From Vogesella aquatica (GTDB taxonomy: Bacteria > Pseudomonadota > Gammaproteobacteria > Burkholderiales > Chromobacteriaceae), in the NCBI RefSeq assembly GCF_028548455.1, contig NZ_JAQQLF010000009.1:124001-188000 (forward strand): a stretch of 64,000 nt of DNA. Direction: 5' to 3'. The notes beneath the pieces were generated by a model, which worked only from the letters and a program-made list of their open reading frames with translations, was not told the DNA's origin and ran no database searches. Position numbers and translations under genes: made by a program. Below, piece after piece: positions 14,804 to 24,562 of this stretch (positions are counted from its first letter, which is position 1; each line of letters starts with the position of its first letter).

Positions 14804-17071
14804 TTGCCCGCCCCAAGTACAGCCCCCAGCCAGGCAACGCATAGCATTACCACGCAGCTACGGCTGGCCATTCTGGCGCTACTGCTACCACTACTGCTCA
14901 CCGCTGGTTTAGCCATCTGGGGCTATCAGTACGTGTTGCAGCGCTTAGCCAGCCAGCCCGATGCCAGACAGTTGGCCGCACTACTCCGGCTGCTGGACCA
15001 AGGCAGTGCCGTGCTGTGCTTCGTGGCGCTGTCGGGCCTGCTGCTGACGCTAGGGGTGGCCTACTACTACGTGGAGCGCGTGCTGGGCAGCCGCCTGCGC
15101 CAGCTGGCGCGCGCCATGCAGCAAATGCAACAGGGGGAACCAGGCCAGGCGCTGGCAGACACGCACCCGGACGAACTGGGCTGCATGGCGCAATCACTGG
15201 ATGCTTTTCGCCACGTGATGCTGCAGCTGAACGAGAAAACCGACGCCTTGCATATGGCCAAAGAGGCCTCCGAAGCCGCCACGCGCGCCAAGAGCGATTT
15301 TCTGGCCAATATGAGCCACGAAATCCGCACCCCGCTTACCGCCGTGCTGGGCTATACCCACCTGACGCTGGACAGCTCACTACAGCCAGAACAGCGCGAA
15401 AACCTGCAAAAGGTAGATGCTGCGGCCAAAACCCTGCTGGGCGTCATCAACGATATCCTGGACTTTTCCAAGATCGAGGCCGGCAAGCTGGTGCTGGAAA
15501 ACGTCAGCTTCGCCCTGAGCGATGTGATCCGCAATCTGGAAGACATCATTCGCATGCAGGCGGCTCAGAAAAAGCTGATGCTGACCCTGGATATCGACCC
15601 GAGCATTCCGTCATGGCTACGTGGCGACCCCTTGCGCCTGGGGCAGATACTGTTAAACCTTAGTAATAATGCGCTGAAATTTACCGAGCACGGTCAGGTG
15701 CGCATTGCCATTCATGGCCAGCCCGGCCCAGACCAAGGCTACACGCTGCACTGCGCCGTCAGCGATACCGGCATTGGCATGACGCCAGCACAGGTAGACC
15801 GGCTATTCCAGTCATTCAGCCAGGCAGATACCTCTACCACCCGCCGCTTTGGCGGCTCGGGCCTGGGTTTGGTGATCTGCCGCCAGCTGGTGCAGCTGAT
15901 GCATGGCGAGATCCGCGTCACCAGCGTGCCCGGCGAGGGCTCGACTTTCCGCTTCAGCGTCCGCCTGCACCCCGGGGAACCGCCTGCCAGCCCTGCAGAC
16001 ACGCAACTGGCGCCAAGCTTGATCCACGACCAGGCACTAGCTGGGCTATACCTACTACTGGCAGAAGACAATGAGCTACTGCAGGAGTTTGAATGCCACC
16101 TGCTGCGCTCGCTGGGTGCCCGGGTAGAAGCGGTAAGCAATGGCCAGCAAGCCATCGCCGCCACACGCCACCCGAACAAACGCTTTGATGCCATTCTGAT
16201 GGATATTCAGATGCCACAAATAGATGGCCTGCTGGCGACACGCCATATCCGCCAGCAATACAGCGCCAGCCAGCTACCCATCATTGCCATGACTGCCCAT
16301 GCCATGGAAAGCGAACGACAGCGCTCGCTGGATGCCGGCATGAATGACCACCTGAGCAAGCCGATCAACCCTGAAGCGCTGGTGACTACCCTGTTACGCT
16401 GGGTTGCCCCCAAGGCCGCCGCAAAAGGCAAAACCATGCCCATAACGGAAAGCCCCCTGACCCTGCCAGAGCTGCCCGGCTTCGACCTGCAGGCGGCACA
16501 GCAACAGCTGGGTGGCAAAACCAGCCTGCTATACAAGCTGCTGCTGCGCATGCGCCAGGACTACGCCCAGGCAGCACAACAGATCCAGGCAACCCTGGAT
16601 GCAGGCCAGCCGCAAGAAGCCATGCGCCTGGCCCACTCGCTGAAGGGCGTCGCCGCCACCTTACATATTGCGCAGCTACAAAAGGCTGCCGCATCGGTAG
16701 AGCTTGCCCTGGCCAATGGCGATAGCGAAGGGGCTGACATACTCATGCCGGCGCTGCTGCGCGCCATGGAAGAAACCAATGCCAGCCTGGCGCTGCTGCC
16801 AGGAATACAACCGGCACAAAATACCGAAGGGGCACCCGCTGGCAGCCTGCCACTGGCCGCCCTGCAGACACTGGACCAGCTGCTACGCGAACGCAATATC
16901 CGCGCCAAACGCGCCTACCACGAGATAGCCAGCCAGCTGGATAGCTACGATACGACGGCCAACCAACGCCTGGCGGATGCGCTGCAGGCGCTAGACTTCA
17001 TCAGCGCCCGCCACCAGATGCTGTACTGGCTACAGCAAGCCGGCGCGCCCGTGGACGAACCCGTGCGCTAG
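14804..17071 (+). CDS. Hybrid sensor histidine kinase with receiver and Hpt domains
   Basis: A 755-residue inner-membrane kinase. The start is a TTG with AGGAG five bases before it. Two membrane segments (about residues 20-45 and 66-90) enclose only about 20 periplasmic residues, so the signal is probably sensed in the membrane or cytoplasm. Then come a HAMP-like linker, HisKA with F-L-A-N-M-S-H172-E-I-R-T-P, an HATPase domain (N-L-S-N-N-A-L-K-F-T; D-T-G-I-G-M; G-S-G-L-G-L), a receiver domain with L-A-E-D-N and phospho-acceptor D467 in M-D-I-Q-M-P, and an Hpt domain with H611 in A-H-S-L-K-G. The phosphorelay order H-D-H is that of BarA/ArcB-type kinases. No response regulator gene lies nearby, so its output partner is encoded elsewhere. 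A GTTGGCCGC copy follows the stop codon directly. Confidence 0.93.
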   Translation: MPAPSTAPSQATHSITTQLRLAILALLLPLLLTAGLAIWGYQYVLQRLASQPDARQLAALLRLLDQGSAVLCFVALSGLLLTLGVAYYYVERVLGSRLRQLARAMQQMQQGEPGQALADTHPDELGCMAQSLDAFRHVMLQLNEKTDALHMAKEASEAATRAKSDFLANMSHEIRTPLTAVLGYTHLTLDSSLQPEQRENLQKVDAAAKTLLGVINDILDFSKIEAGKLVLENVSFALSDVIRNLEDIIRMQAAQKKLMLTLDIDPSIPSWLRGDPLRLGQILLNLSNNALKFTEHGQVRIAIHGQPGPDQGYTLHCAVSDTGIGMTPAQVDRLFQSFSQADTSTTRRFGGSGLGLVICRQLVQLMHGEIRVTSVPGEGSTFRFSVRLHPGEPPASPADTQLAPSLIHDQALAGLYLLLAEDNELLQEFECHLLRSLGARVEAVSNGQQAIAATRHPNKRFDAILMDIQMPQIDGLLATRHIRQQYSASQLPIIAMTAHAMESERQRSLDAGMNDHLSKPINPEALVTTLLRWVAPKAAAKGKTMPITESPLTLPELPGFDLQAAQQQLGGKTSLLYKLLLRMRQDYAQAAQQIQATLDAGQPQEAMRLAHSLKGVAATLHIAQLQKAAASVELALANGDSEGADILMPALLRAMEETNASLALLPGIQPAQNTEGAPAGSLPLAALQTLDQLLRERNIRAKRAYHEIASQLDSYDTTANQRLADALQALDFISARHQMLYWLQQAGAPVDEPVR

Positions 17072-17086
17072 TTGGCCGCAATGAAA

Positions 17087-17127
17087 GCAACACCCCCTGC
17101 AGCCTGGCCGCAGGGGGTGTTGCTTTT
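17087..17127. terminator. Bidirectional terminator between kinase and phhA
   Basis: GCAACACCCCCTGC and GCAGGGGGTGTTGC form perfect 14-base arms around a 9-base loop, with TTTT on the plus side and TTT on the minus side. It serves two convergent genes. Confidence 0.9.
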
Positions 17128-17144
17128 CGCCGTGCCATCGCCGC

Positions 17145-18035
17145 CTAGACGTCTTCGGTATCCAGCCAGCCTTCGCGGTTGCCCACGGTGTATACCTTGT
17201 CAGCTGCGTCGATATCACCGGCGCCCAGTACCGCTGCCGCTTCCACTTGCGGGTAGATCGGCGTGAAGTCCGGCGCGGTGGCATCGAACAGCTGCTGGAA
17301 GCTGTCGATCACAAAGTAGGTTTTCTGGAAGGTATCGATGCGGTAGCGGGTACGCATGATGCGCTGTAGATCGAAACCCACGCGGTTGGGGCTGGCGCTA
17401 TCCAGGCTGTACACCGACTCCGACTTGCTGGACACGATACCCGCACCGTAGATGCGCATGCCCTGCGGCGTGTTGATCAGGCCGAATTCCACCGTGTACC
17501 AGTACAGGCGCGCCAGCAGCGGCAGGTAGCCCAGACCCTTGGCCTTCATGCCACCACGGCCGTAGGCCTGCAGGTAGTCGGCAAATACCGGGTTGGCCAG
17601 CAGCGGTACGTGGCCGAACAGGTCGTGGAACACGTCCGGCTCTTGCAGATAATCCAGCTGGTGCGGCTCGCGCAGCCACCAGGTCACCGGAAAGCGGCGG
17701 TTGGCCAGGTGCTCGAAAAACACGTCGTCCGGGATCAGGCCCGGCACTGCCACAATCTGCCAGCCGGTGGCAGTGGCCAGTTTTTCGTTCAGGCGCTTGA
17801 AGTCGGGCACGCGGTCGGCGTCGATGGTGAGCAGTTCCAGGCCCTGCAGGAACTCGTCACAGACGCGGCCCGGCAGCAGCGCGCACTGGCGCTGGTACAG
17901 CGTGGCCCAGGTGCGGTGATCTTCGTCGCTGTAGCGCTCCAGCGGCTGCGGCAGGGTAAAGTCGGCGCTGTGGCTCAGGCCGGCATTCTTTAGCACCGTG
18001 ATGTCCGGTACGGTAAAGGTGTTCATCTCCATCAT
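17145..18035 (-). CDS. phhA: Phenylalanine 4-monooxygenase
   Basis: A 296-residue non-haem iron enzyme that converts phenylalanine to tyrosine with tetrahydropterin and oxygen. The length equals the well-studied Chromobacterium violaceum enzyme. The metal site is seen in P-D-V-F-H-D-L-F-G-H-V-P (two His) and Y-W-Y-T-V-E-F-G (Glu). The conserved R-F-P-V-T-W-W-L-R and G-M-R-I-Y-G-A-G-I-V-S-S are also present. As in other bacteria, no N-terminal regulatory ACT domain exists. Three in-frame ATGs (18035, 18032, 18026) are possible starts. A Lrp-type gene is divergent and probably controls it; no pterin dehydratase (phhB) lies beside it. Confidence 0.95.
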   Translation of the reverse strand: MMEMNTFTVPDITVLKNAGLSHSADFTLPQPLERYSDEDHRTWATLYQRQCALLPGRVCDEFLQGLELLTIDADRVPDFKRLNEKLATATGWQIVAVPGLIPDDVFFEHLANRRFPVTWWLREPHQLDYLQEPDVFHDLFGHVPLLANPVFADYLQAYGRGGMKAKGLGYLPLLARLYWYTVEFGLINTPQGMRIYGAGIVSSKSESVYSLDSASPNRVGFDLQRIMRTRYRIDTFQKTYFVIDSFQQLFDATAPDFTPIYPQVEAAAVLGAGDIDAADKVYTVGNREGWLDTEDV

Positions 18036-18158
18036 TTTTCTCTTGTGTGTGCGGCAGGTGCCAGTACCACAAGTGTAGAAGCAGCCGCGTGCGCGTTGGC
18101 CGCATCATTTGCTTGCCAGCGGCTTTTTTCGCATACTTGCCGCACCAAATCGACGAAA

Positions 18159-18653
18159 ATGCACACTATGCGCAAACTGGAGTTTGACCGCTTTGACTTC
18201 CAGATTCTGGAAGCCCTGCAGCGCGACGCGCGCGCCACCCACCAGAAGCTGGCGCAGGAGGTGGCGCTGTCGGCGTCGCAGATCGGGCGCCGTATCCAGC
18301 GGCTGGAAGAAGCCGGGGTGATTCAGGGTTACCACATCAGCCTGCGCCCCGACCTGCTGAACCTGTCGGTCACCGCCTTTGCCAGCGTCAGCCTGGAGCG
18401 GCACGGCGAGGCGTCCATCCGAGAATTTGCCGCCGCCATCGCCAACCTGCCAGAGATTCTGGAGTGCTACGCGGTGGCCGGCGAGGCCGATTACTGGCTG
18501 CGCATTGTGGTGGCCGATCTGCCGTCGCTATCGCGCTTCGTGATGAACAAGCTGATGACGCTGCCGCTGGTCCGCAGCGTGAAGTCCACGGTGGCACTGG
18601 AGCCGATCAAGCACAGCCAGCGCCTGCCCTTGCAGCAGGCGATGGGCGGCTGA
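18159..18653 (+). CDS. Lrp/AsnC family regulator, likely of phhA
   Basis: A 164-residue Lrp-type regulator. Residues 1-65 hold the winged helix (F-D-F-Q-I-L-E-A-L-Q-R-D-A-R, then L-S-A-S-Q-I-G-R-R-I-Q-R-L-E-E-A-G-V-I) and the rest the ligand-binding RAM domain (L-E-C-Y-A-V-A-G-E-A-D-Y-W-L-R). The ATG at 18159 was chosen because it lies between phhA and the HTH; a second ATG is nine bases later. Divergent placement from phhA suggests control by aromatic amino acids. A GTTGGCCGC copy follows the stop. Confidence 0.85.
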   Translation: MHTMRKLEFDRFDFQILEALQRDARATHQKLAQEVALSASQIGRRIQRLEEAGVIQGYHISLRPDLLNLSVTAFASVSLERHGEASIREFAAAIANLPEILECYAVAGEADYWLRIVVADLPSLSRFVMNKLMTLPLVRSVKSTVALEPIKHSQRLPLQQAMGG

Positions 18654-18690
18654 GACAGGAAAGGTTGGCCGCAAGGCCTTGCAGCCTGGC

Positions 18691-19572
18691 TCAGCGCCGT
18701 TTCAGCGCCTGCCACGAGATCAGCACCAGCGCGCTGCCGATCAGCAGCATGCCTGCCGCTTCCGATGGCGACGGCAGCTCGTCCAGAATCAGCCACGCCA
18801 TGCCCACCGCCACGGCAGGAATGGCCAGGATGCTCAGCCCGGCCATGCCGGCGCTCAGGCGCGACAGCAGCATCATCCACATCAGCCAGCCCAGGCCACC
18901 GGCCAGCACGCCGGAAAACAGCAGCACGCCCAGCAGCGGCCAACCCCATACCGGCTCGCCGCCAGGAAACACCGGCAGCAACACCAGCAGGGGCAGCGTG
19001 CCCCACACCATCTGCCACAAGGTCAGCGCCAGCGTATCTACCTGGTGCTGCGCGCGCAGGCGCTTGGCGATGATGGCCGAGCTGGCCCACACCAGGCCGC
19101 CGGTAATGGCCAGCAGGTCTGAGAGCCAACTGCCGTGCAGGTCCCACGGTTCCAGAATGGCCAGCAAACCGGCAAAGGCCATCGCCACGCCCAGCCACTG
19201 GCTACGCGCCAGCTTCTCGTGCAGAAACACCCGCGCCAGCAGTAACGTCCAGAACGGCATGGTATAGCACAACACCGACACCTTGCCGGCGCCGCCGGCC
19301 ACTAGCGCCAGATTGGTAAACAACACAAAGCCGGCGGTCTGCGTCAGCCCCAGCCAGAAGGTTGGCCGCCACGGTGTGGGGCGAAAACTGCCACCACGCA
19401 GGCGCAGTACCACCGCCAGCGTGGCAATGGCAAATACGGTACGGAACAGGCCCAGCTGGAAGGCACTGGCGTAAGCCAGACCCAGCTTGGTGACAACCCA
19501 GTTGGTACCCCAGAAGAACCACAGGGCCAGCAGCATGGCAGCGCTGGTAGCAGGTGAAGCGGAAGCGAACAT
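18691..19572 (-). CDS. EamA family (DMT) transporter
   Basis: A 293-residue inner-membrane protein with about ten hydrophobic helices in two EamA repeats. F-F-W-G-T-N-W-V begins the first and G-G-L-V-W-A-S-S-A-I-I-A-K the second. These drug/metabolite transporters export amino acids or other small metabolites; the substrate cannot be told. The ATG at 19572 was chosen because the only upstream in-frame start, a GTG at 19605, lies inside the terminator hairpin of pepN. It ends with the basic tail L-K-R-R. Confidence 0.85.
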   Translation of the reverse strand: MFASASPATSAAMLLALWFFWGTNWVVTKLGLAYASAFQLGLFRTVFAIATLAVVLRLRGGSFRPTPWRPTFWLGLTQTAGFVLFTNLALVAGGAGKVSVLCYTMPFWTLLLARVFLHEKLARSQWLGVAMAFAGLLAILEPWDLHGSWLSDLLAITGGLVWASSAIIAKRLRAQHQVDTLALTLWQMVWGTLPLLVLLPVFPGGEPVWGWPLLGVLLFSGVLAGGLGWLMWMMLLSRLSAGMAGLSILAIPAVAVGMAWLILDELPSPSEAAGMLLIGSALVLISWQALKRR

Positions 19573-19583
19573 GGCGGCAGGCA

Positions 19584-19611
19584 AAGAAAAAGCCGGCGCA
19601 TGCACCGGCTT
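19584..19611 (-). terminator. Terminator after pepN
   Basis: On the minus strand AAGCCGG-TGCATGCG-CCGGCTT is followed by TTTCTTTG, 25 bases after the pepN stop codon. Confidence 0.8.
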
Positions 19612-19635
19612 GGGGCAAAACAGCAGTATACCTGC

Positions 19636-22269
19636 TTATGCCGCCAGGTTCTTCGATACGATTTCGTAAACGTCCTTAGACAAGCCATCCTTGGCCAGGA
19701 TGCGCTCCAGCTCGCGCGTCATCAGCGCCTGACGTTGCGCCTCCAGCTTCTGGCGACGGTTGAACAGCGACACGATGCGGCTGGCCACTTGCGGGTTGAT
19801 GGCGTCCAGCGCCAGCACCTGGTCGGCAAGGAAAGCGTAACCGGAGCCATCCGCAGCGTGGAAGTGCAGCATATTGCGGCCGAAGCTGCCCAGCAAAGCG
19901 CGCGCCTTGTTCGGGTTCTTCAGGGTGAACGCCGGGTGCTGCATGGCGGCCTTCACGTGCTCCAGCACGCCGGGCAACTGGCTGCTGGCCACCAGGCTGA
20001 AGAACTTGTCCATCACCAGTGCGTCGCCCTGCCAGCGGCTGGCAAACGACAGGTAGCAGTTCTCGCGCTCGGCTACGTCACGGTCGCGCAGCGCCAGCAT
20101 GGCGCCCATCTGGTCGGTCATATTGTCCGCTTCCAGGCACTGCTTTTCAGCGGCTTCCAGCGGCCAGGCATCACTCAGACGGGTCAGCATGGCCAGTGCC
20201 AGGTTTTTCAGGCTGCGGCGGCCACCATCGGCCGGCTGGTAGCGCTGGGTCTGGTTAAGATTGTAGGCTTCGTGCCATTCGCCACGCAGCGCCTGCGCCA
20301 GGCCATTGAGCACGAATTCACGTACGGTATGGATGTGGCCTGGGTCGGCAACATCTACCATTTCCAGAATATCGGCTTCGGATGGCAGGCTCAGCATCAG
20401 CGCCTTGAACGCCGGGTCGGCGGCGTGATCTTTCAGCACCGCGCGCAGCGCCTCGACAAAACCGGCCGGCAGCTGCAGCGTGCGACCGGCTGCATGGTCG
20501 GCCAGCAAGGCTTTCAGCAGACGCTCGGCATAAGCCTGGCCGGCTTCCCAGCGCGCGAAGGCGTCGCTATCGTTGGCCATCAGGAACGATAGCTCGTCGT
20601 CGCGCCAGTCGAACTGCAGGCGTACCGGTGCGGAGAAACCGCGCAGCAGCGACGGTACCGGCAGCTCACCGATATTGACGAAGGTAAAGCTTTGCTCGGC
20701 AGCGCGCACGTGCAGCACCCGGGTGCCGGCACCGGGCGCAAGCTCGCCGGCCAGCTGCAACGGCAGGTCCTGACCATCGCGGCCCAGCAGGCCCACCGCC
20801 AGCGGGATGTGGTACGGCTGCTTGCCGCTCTGGCCCGGGGTGTCCGGGCAGCTTTGCTTGACGTGCAGGGTGTAGCTGCGCGCCACGGCGTCGTACTCGC
20901 CGCGCACTTGCAGCAGCGGGGTACCGGCCTGGCTGTACCACCGCGCGAACTGCTCAAGGTCGACACCATTGGCATCGGCCATGGCGGCGCGGAAGTCGTC
21001 GCAGGTGACGGCCTGGCCATCATGGCGCTGGAAGTACAGCTTCATGCCCTTCTGGAAGCCTTCTTCACCCAGCAGGGTGTGGTACATGCGTACCACTTCG
21101 GAACCCTTTTCGTACACCGTCATGGTGTAGAAGTTGTTCATCTCGATATAGCTGTCCGGGCGGATGGCGTGCGCGGTGGGGCCGGCGTCTTCCGGGAACT
21201 GCAGCTGGCGCAGCTTTTTCACGTCCTCGATGCGCTTCACCGGGCGGCTGTGCAGGTCGGCGCTGAACTCCTGGTCGCGGAACACGGTGAGGCCTTCTTT
21301 CAGGCTGAGCTGGAACCAGTCGCGGCAGGTCACGCGGTTACCGGTCCAGTTGTGGAAGTACTCGTGGCCGATGATGGCTTCCACGCGCTCGAAGTCGGCG
21401 TCGGTGGCGGTGTCCTGGCGTGCCAGCACCGCCGAAGTGTTAAAGATATTGAGGCCCTTGTTTTCCATGGCGCCCATATTGAAGTCGCCCACAGCTACGA
21501 TCATGTAGATGTCCAGGTCGTATTCCAGACCGAAGCGGGTTTCGTCCCACTGCATGGAGCGCTTCACTGCGCCCATGGCGAACGCTACCTTGTCCTGGTC
21601 TGCGGCCACGGTCCAGATTTCCAGCGCCACCTGGCGGCCGCTGACGGTGGTGTAGCTGTCTTTCAGCGCCACCAGCTTGCCAGCCACCAGCGCAAACAGG
21701 TAAGCCGGTTTGCGGTACGGGTCTACCCATTTCACCCAGTGGCGCTTCTTGTCGGCCTGGCCTTCGCCTACCTTGTTGCCGTTGGACAGCAGTACCGGGT
21801 ACTTCTGCTTGTCGGCAATGATGGTGGTGCTGAACTTGGCCATCACGTCCGGGCGGTCCGGGTAGTAGGTAATCTTGCGGAAGCCTTCCGGCTCGCACTG
21901 GGTATACAGGTTACCGCTGGAGCCATACAGCCCGTTAAGGCTGGTATTGGCTACCGGGTCGATTTCGGTTTCGATATCCAGGATAAAGCTGTCCGGCACA
22001 TCGGGAATAGCCAGGCCATCGGCGTGCTGCTGGTAGGCACCCGGCTGCAGCTGGTCACCATCCAGCACCACCGACAGCAGCGTGGCGCTACCGTCCAGCT
22101 GTAGTACGTTGGCCGCAGTGGATTGCGGATTGCGGTGAATCACCATGCGGGAGCGTACGCGGGTTTGCGTGTCGTCCAGTACATCGAAAGTCAGGTCTAC
22201 CTTGTCCACCAGATAGGCGGGCGGCAGGTAGTCCTGGCGATATTTGATCTGCGGCTGTTGTTGGCTCAT
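19636..22269 (-). CDS. pepN: Aminopeptidase N
   Basis: An 877-residue M1-family zinc aminopeptidase, close in size to Escherichia coli PepN (870). The exopeptidase motif G-A-M-E-N-K-G and the zinc site H-E-Y-F-H-N-W-T-G-N-R with the third ligand Glu in L-K-E-G-L-T-V-F are present. It degrades peptides from cytoplasmic protein turnover. The start M-S-Q-Q-Q-P-Q-I-K-Y-R-Q-D-Y matches the usual PepN N-terminus and has GAGGA upstream. It is followed by its own terminator. Confidence 0.96.
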   Translation of the reverse strand: MSQQQPQIKYRQDYLPPAYLVDKVDLTFDVLDDTQTRVRSRMVIHRNPQSTAANVLQLDGSATLLSVVLDGDQLQPGAYQQHADGLAIPDVPDSFILDIETEIDPVANTSLNGLYGSSGNLYTQCEPEGFRKITYYPDRPDVMAKFSTTIIADKQKYPVLLSNGNKVGEGQADKKRHWVKWVDPYRKPAYLFALVAGKLVALKDSYTTVSGRQVALEIWTVAADQDKVAFAMGAVKRSMQWDETRFGLEYDLDIYMIVAVGDFNMGAMENKGLNIFNTSAVLARQDTATDADFERVEAIIGHEYFHNWTGNRVTCRDWFQLSLKEGLTVFRDQEFSADLHSRPVKRIEDVKKLRQLQFPEDAGPTAHAIRPDSYIEMNNFYTMTVYEKGSEVVRMYHTLLGEEGFQKGMKLYFQRHDGQAVTCDDFRAAMADANGVDLEQFARWYSQAGTPLLQVRGEYDAVARSYTLHVKQSCPDTPGQSGKQPYHIPLAVGLLGRDGQDLPLQLAGELAPGAGTRVLHVRAAEQSFTFVNIGELPVPSLLRGFSAPVRLQFDWRDDELSFLMANDSDAFARWEAGQAYAERLLKALLADHAAGRTLQLPAGFVEALRAVLKDHAADPAFKALMLSLPSEADILEMVDVADPGHIHTVREFVLNGLAQALRGEWHEAYNLNQTQRYQPADGGRRSLKNLALAMLTRLSDAWPLEAAEKQCLEADNMTDQMGAMLALRDRDVAERENCYLSFASRWQGDALVMDKFFSLVASSQLPGVLEHVKAAMQHPAFTLKNPNKARALLGSFGRNMLHFHAADGSGYAFLADQVLALDAINPQVASRIVSLFNRRQKLEAQRQALMTRELERILAKDGLSKDVYEIVSKNLAA

Positions 22270-22349
22270 GAACGGGCATCCTCAGTAGGCTTGCAAGGCG
22301 GGTCGGCGCGGGCCGCCCCCTTGTCTTTATCAACGCAAAGCGTCCCTGG

Positions 22350-24140
22350 TTATGATTTGATCCACGCGGCGGCACCGGGCGCCAGGCTCAGGCGGCACGT
22401 ATCGGCTTGCGTGGCTTGCAGTGTGACTTTGTAGGTAGCCAGCTCGTCACGACGGAAGGCGTGTACTTTGACGGTATCGCCTACCTTGTGGCGGGAGATG
22501 GCTTTATCAAGATCGCAGGCTTTCAGGCCGTTTACCGCCACGATGACATCCCCGCCGGACAGGCCCGCCGCCTGCGCGGCACCGCCATCGAGCACCTGCA
22601 GCAGGCGCACGCCCAGCGTATCGGCAGCAGCCTTCACGCCAAAGGTTGGCCGCACGGCGGCTGGCTGGATGCTGTCCACGACGCTGCCGCTGTCTGCGGG
22701 GCTGTCGGATGGCACCATTTGCAGACTGACCCCCTGGGTGGCCAGCAGTTCAGCCAAGGGCAGGTCTTGTGTGCTGCGGATAGCTTTATCGAAGTACTGG
22801 CCTAGCGGCAGACCTGTAGCCTGCCCGGCCACCTGTTCCCACTCGCCCTCGGCCAGGCCCTGGCCATCGGCCAGCCATTTTTGCCATAGCGCCAGCATCA
22901 CGGTGTCCAGACTCTTGGCGCCGCCGGTTTCGCGGCGGATGTGCAGGTCCAGCGCCAGCGCGGCCAGCGAGCCCTTGGTGTAGTAGCTGACAATACTGTT
23001 GGGGCTGTTTTCGTCCTGGCGGTAGTACTTGGTCCAGGCGTCGAAGCTGGAGTCGGCTAGCGTCTGCTTGGTACGGCCATTGCCGCGCATCACGCCGGTA
23101 ATGGTTTTGGCCAGCAGGCCCAGGTAGCGCTTTTCGTCGATCAGGCCACTACGCACCAGCGCCAGATCGTCGTAGTACGAGGTAATGCCCTCGAACGCCC
23201 ACAGCAGCGTGGTGTGGCCTTCGCGGTTCAGGTCGTAAGGGGTGAACACCGCCGGCTTCATGCGCTTCACGTTCCAGCTGTGGAAGTACTCGTGGCTGAT
23301 CAGACCCAACAGGCGCAGGTAGCCGTCGCCGATCTCGCCCTCCGCCAGGCCGGGGGCCGGCAAGTCATCACGGTTTGCCACCAGTGCGGTGGAAGCGCGG
23401 TGCTCCAGGCCGCCGTAGATATCGGCACCGACAAACAGCATGAACACGTAGCGGTCGAACGGGGCGGGCTCGCCAAAGAAGCGGATCTGCCACTCGCAGA
23501 TGCGTTTGGTATCGGCAGCCAGGCGCTTGAGGTCTGCCTGGCAGGCGCCGGACACTACAAACTCGTGTGGCACACCGCAGGCCTTGAATGTGACGCGCTG
23601 AAAACGGCCCAGCTCAACCGGGTGATCGACCAGCTCGTCGTAGTTGGCCGCATGGTAGCGCCCGAAACCGGTCTTTTTGTGCACATCCAGCGCAGGCAGG
23701 CTGGTAGCCACTTGCCAGTCGGATAATGCTTTGCTGGCTGGGGCGTCAATATCTACAGTGCAAGGGGCGTTTTCGAAGCCATCCGCCGACAGAAACACGC
23801 TGGTGCCGTTATAGAAGCCGCGGTTGGCATCGAGATAAGCCCCGCGCACGGACAAGTCGTAGGCATACACCTGGTAACGCACGGTCAGCTCGCCTTTCAC
23901 CGGGGCGGCCTGCCAGCTGTGCTTGTCCAGCTTGCTCAGGGCTACCGCCTTTTTGCCGCTGCTGGCGCTGATCTGCACGATATGGCGGGCAAACTCGCGC
24001 ACCATATAGCTGCCCGGGATCCAGGCAGGCAGACGCAACACTTGCCCGGCAGCGGCAGGCTGGGCAACGGTGACGGTCACCTCGAAAAGGTGGGCTTGCG
24101 GGTCAAGTACGCAAAGGCGGTAGCGAACAGAGGAAGACAT
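22350..24140 (-). CDS. M61 family metallopeptidase with PDZ domain
   Basis: A 596-residue peptidase of the M61 (glycyl aminopeptidase) family. The zinc motif is H-E-Y-F-H-S-W-N-V-K-R with the family-typical R-M-K-P after it. A helical domain follows, and a C-terminal PDZ domain (L-L-Q-V-L-D-G-G-A-A-Q-A-A-G-L-S-G-G-D-V-I) ends the protein. There is no signal peptide with the ATG at 24140 (M-S-S-S-V-R-Y); an upstream ATG at 24185 would add 15 residues. It lies before pepN on the same strand with 80 bases between, so the two peptidase genes may be co-transcribed. It contains two copies of GTTGGCCGC (22645, 23643). Confidence 0.9.
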   Translation of the reverse strand: MSSSVRYRLCVLDPQAHLFEVTVTVAQPAAAGQVLRLPAWIPGSYMVREFARHIVQISASSGKKAVALSKLDKHSWQAAPVKGELTVRYQVYAYDLSVRGAYLDANRGFYNGTSVFLSADGFENAPCTVDIDAPASKALSDWQVATSLPALDVHKKTGFGRYHAANYDELVDHPVELGRFQRVTFKACGVPHEFVVSGACQADLKRLAADTKRICEWQIRFFGEPAPFDRYVFMLFVGADIYGGLEHRASTALVANRDDLPAPGLAEGEIGDGYLRLLGLISHEYFHSWNVKRMKPAVFTPYDLNREGHTTLLWAFEGITSYYDDLALVRSGLIDEKRYLGLLAKTITGVMRGNGRTKQTLADSSFDAWTKYYRQDENSPNSIVSYYTKGSLAALALDLHIRRETGGAKSLDTVMLALWQKWLADGQGLAEGEWEQVAGQATGLPLGQYFDKAIRSTQDLPLAELLATQGVSLQMVPSDSPADSGSVVDSIQPAAVRPTFGVKAAADTLGVRLLQVLDGGAAQAAGLSGGDVIVAVNGLKACDLDKAISRHKVGDTVKVHAFRRDELATYKVTLQATQADTCRLSLAPGAAAWIKS

Positions 24141-24562
24141 AGTGCTGAAACCGTTCTGTGGCAGAAAGATGCTGGATTCTAGCACCGGCCGTACAAAACC
24201 ACCCCTGACCTTCCGGCTTGATCTTCATCAATAGCAGCGCTACCGATGACAATATAATCCATATCTGTCAAAAGGCTAAAAAGGCCAAAAAGCCAGCATG
24301 GGCAGGGGAAACAGTACACAGCCCCACGTTCTTGACTGGTGGCTGGTGCCTGAATTGATTAGAATAGCCTGTTGAATACGCGGGTGTATTAAAGCACTTG
24401 TTCTTGCCTGGCAAGGCAGTGGTGCAAAGCGGGGCGCACCAGCTACAGGGGTTTTGATCAACACCCAAGAACTTGATACACCTCCCCAGCTTGGGGCTGG
24501 TGCACAAAATTCAAGTCACCAGTTTTACACGTTCTAGTTCGCAACCTTGGAGAAAACCCTAA
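24141..24562. promoter_or_regulatory. Divergent promoter region of the cbb3 oxidase cluster
   Basis: About 420 bases without a gene, between the M61 peptidase (minus) and ccoN (plus). It contains one clear FNR-type box (24218-24231). The region nearest ccoN is AT-richer, with no further site I can support. Confidence 0.7.
24218..24231. promoter_or_regulatory. FNR/Anr-type binding site
   Basis: TTGAT-CTTC-ATCAA matches the FNR consensus perfectly. Oxygen-responsive FNR control is known for ccoNOQP in many proteobacteria. It lies 330 bases before ccoN, so the start of transcription would be far upstream, or the site may also affect the M61 gene 78 bases away. Confidence 0.75.

Noticed and set aside
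19573..19605. GTG at 19605 as start of the EamA transporter
   Set aside because: It lies inside the terminator hairpin of pepN and lacks a Shine-Dalgarno, so ATG 19572 is used.
24268..24507. Open frame on the minus strand before ccoN
   Set aside because: No ribosome site, no domain and unusual composition; it overlaps the promoter region.
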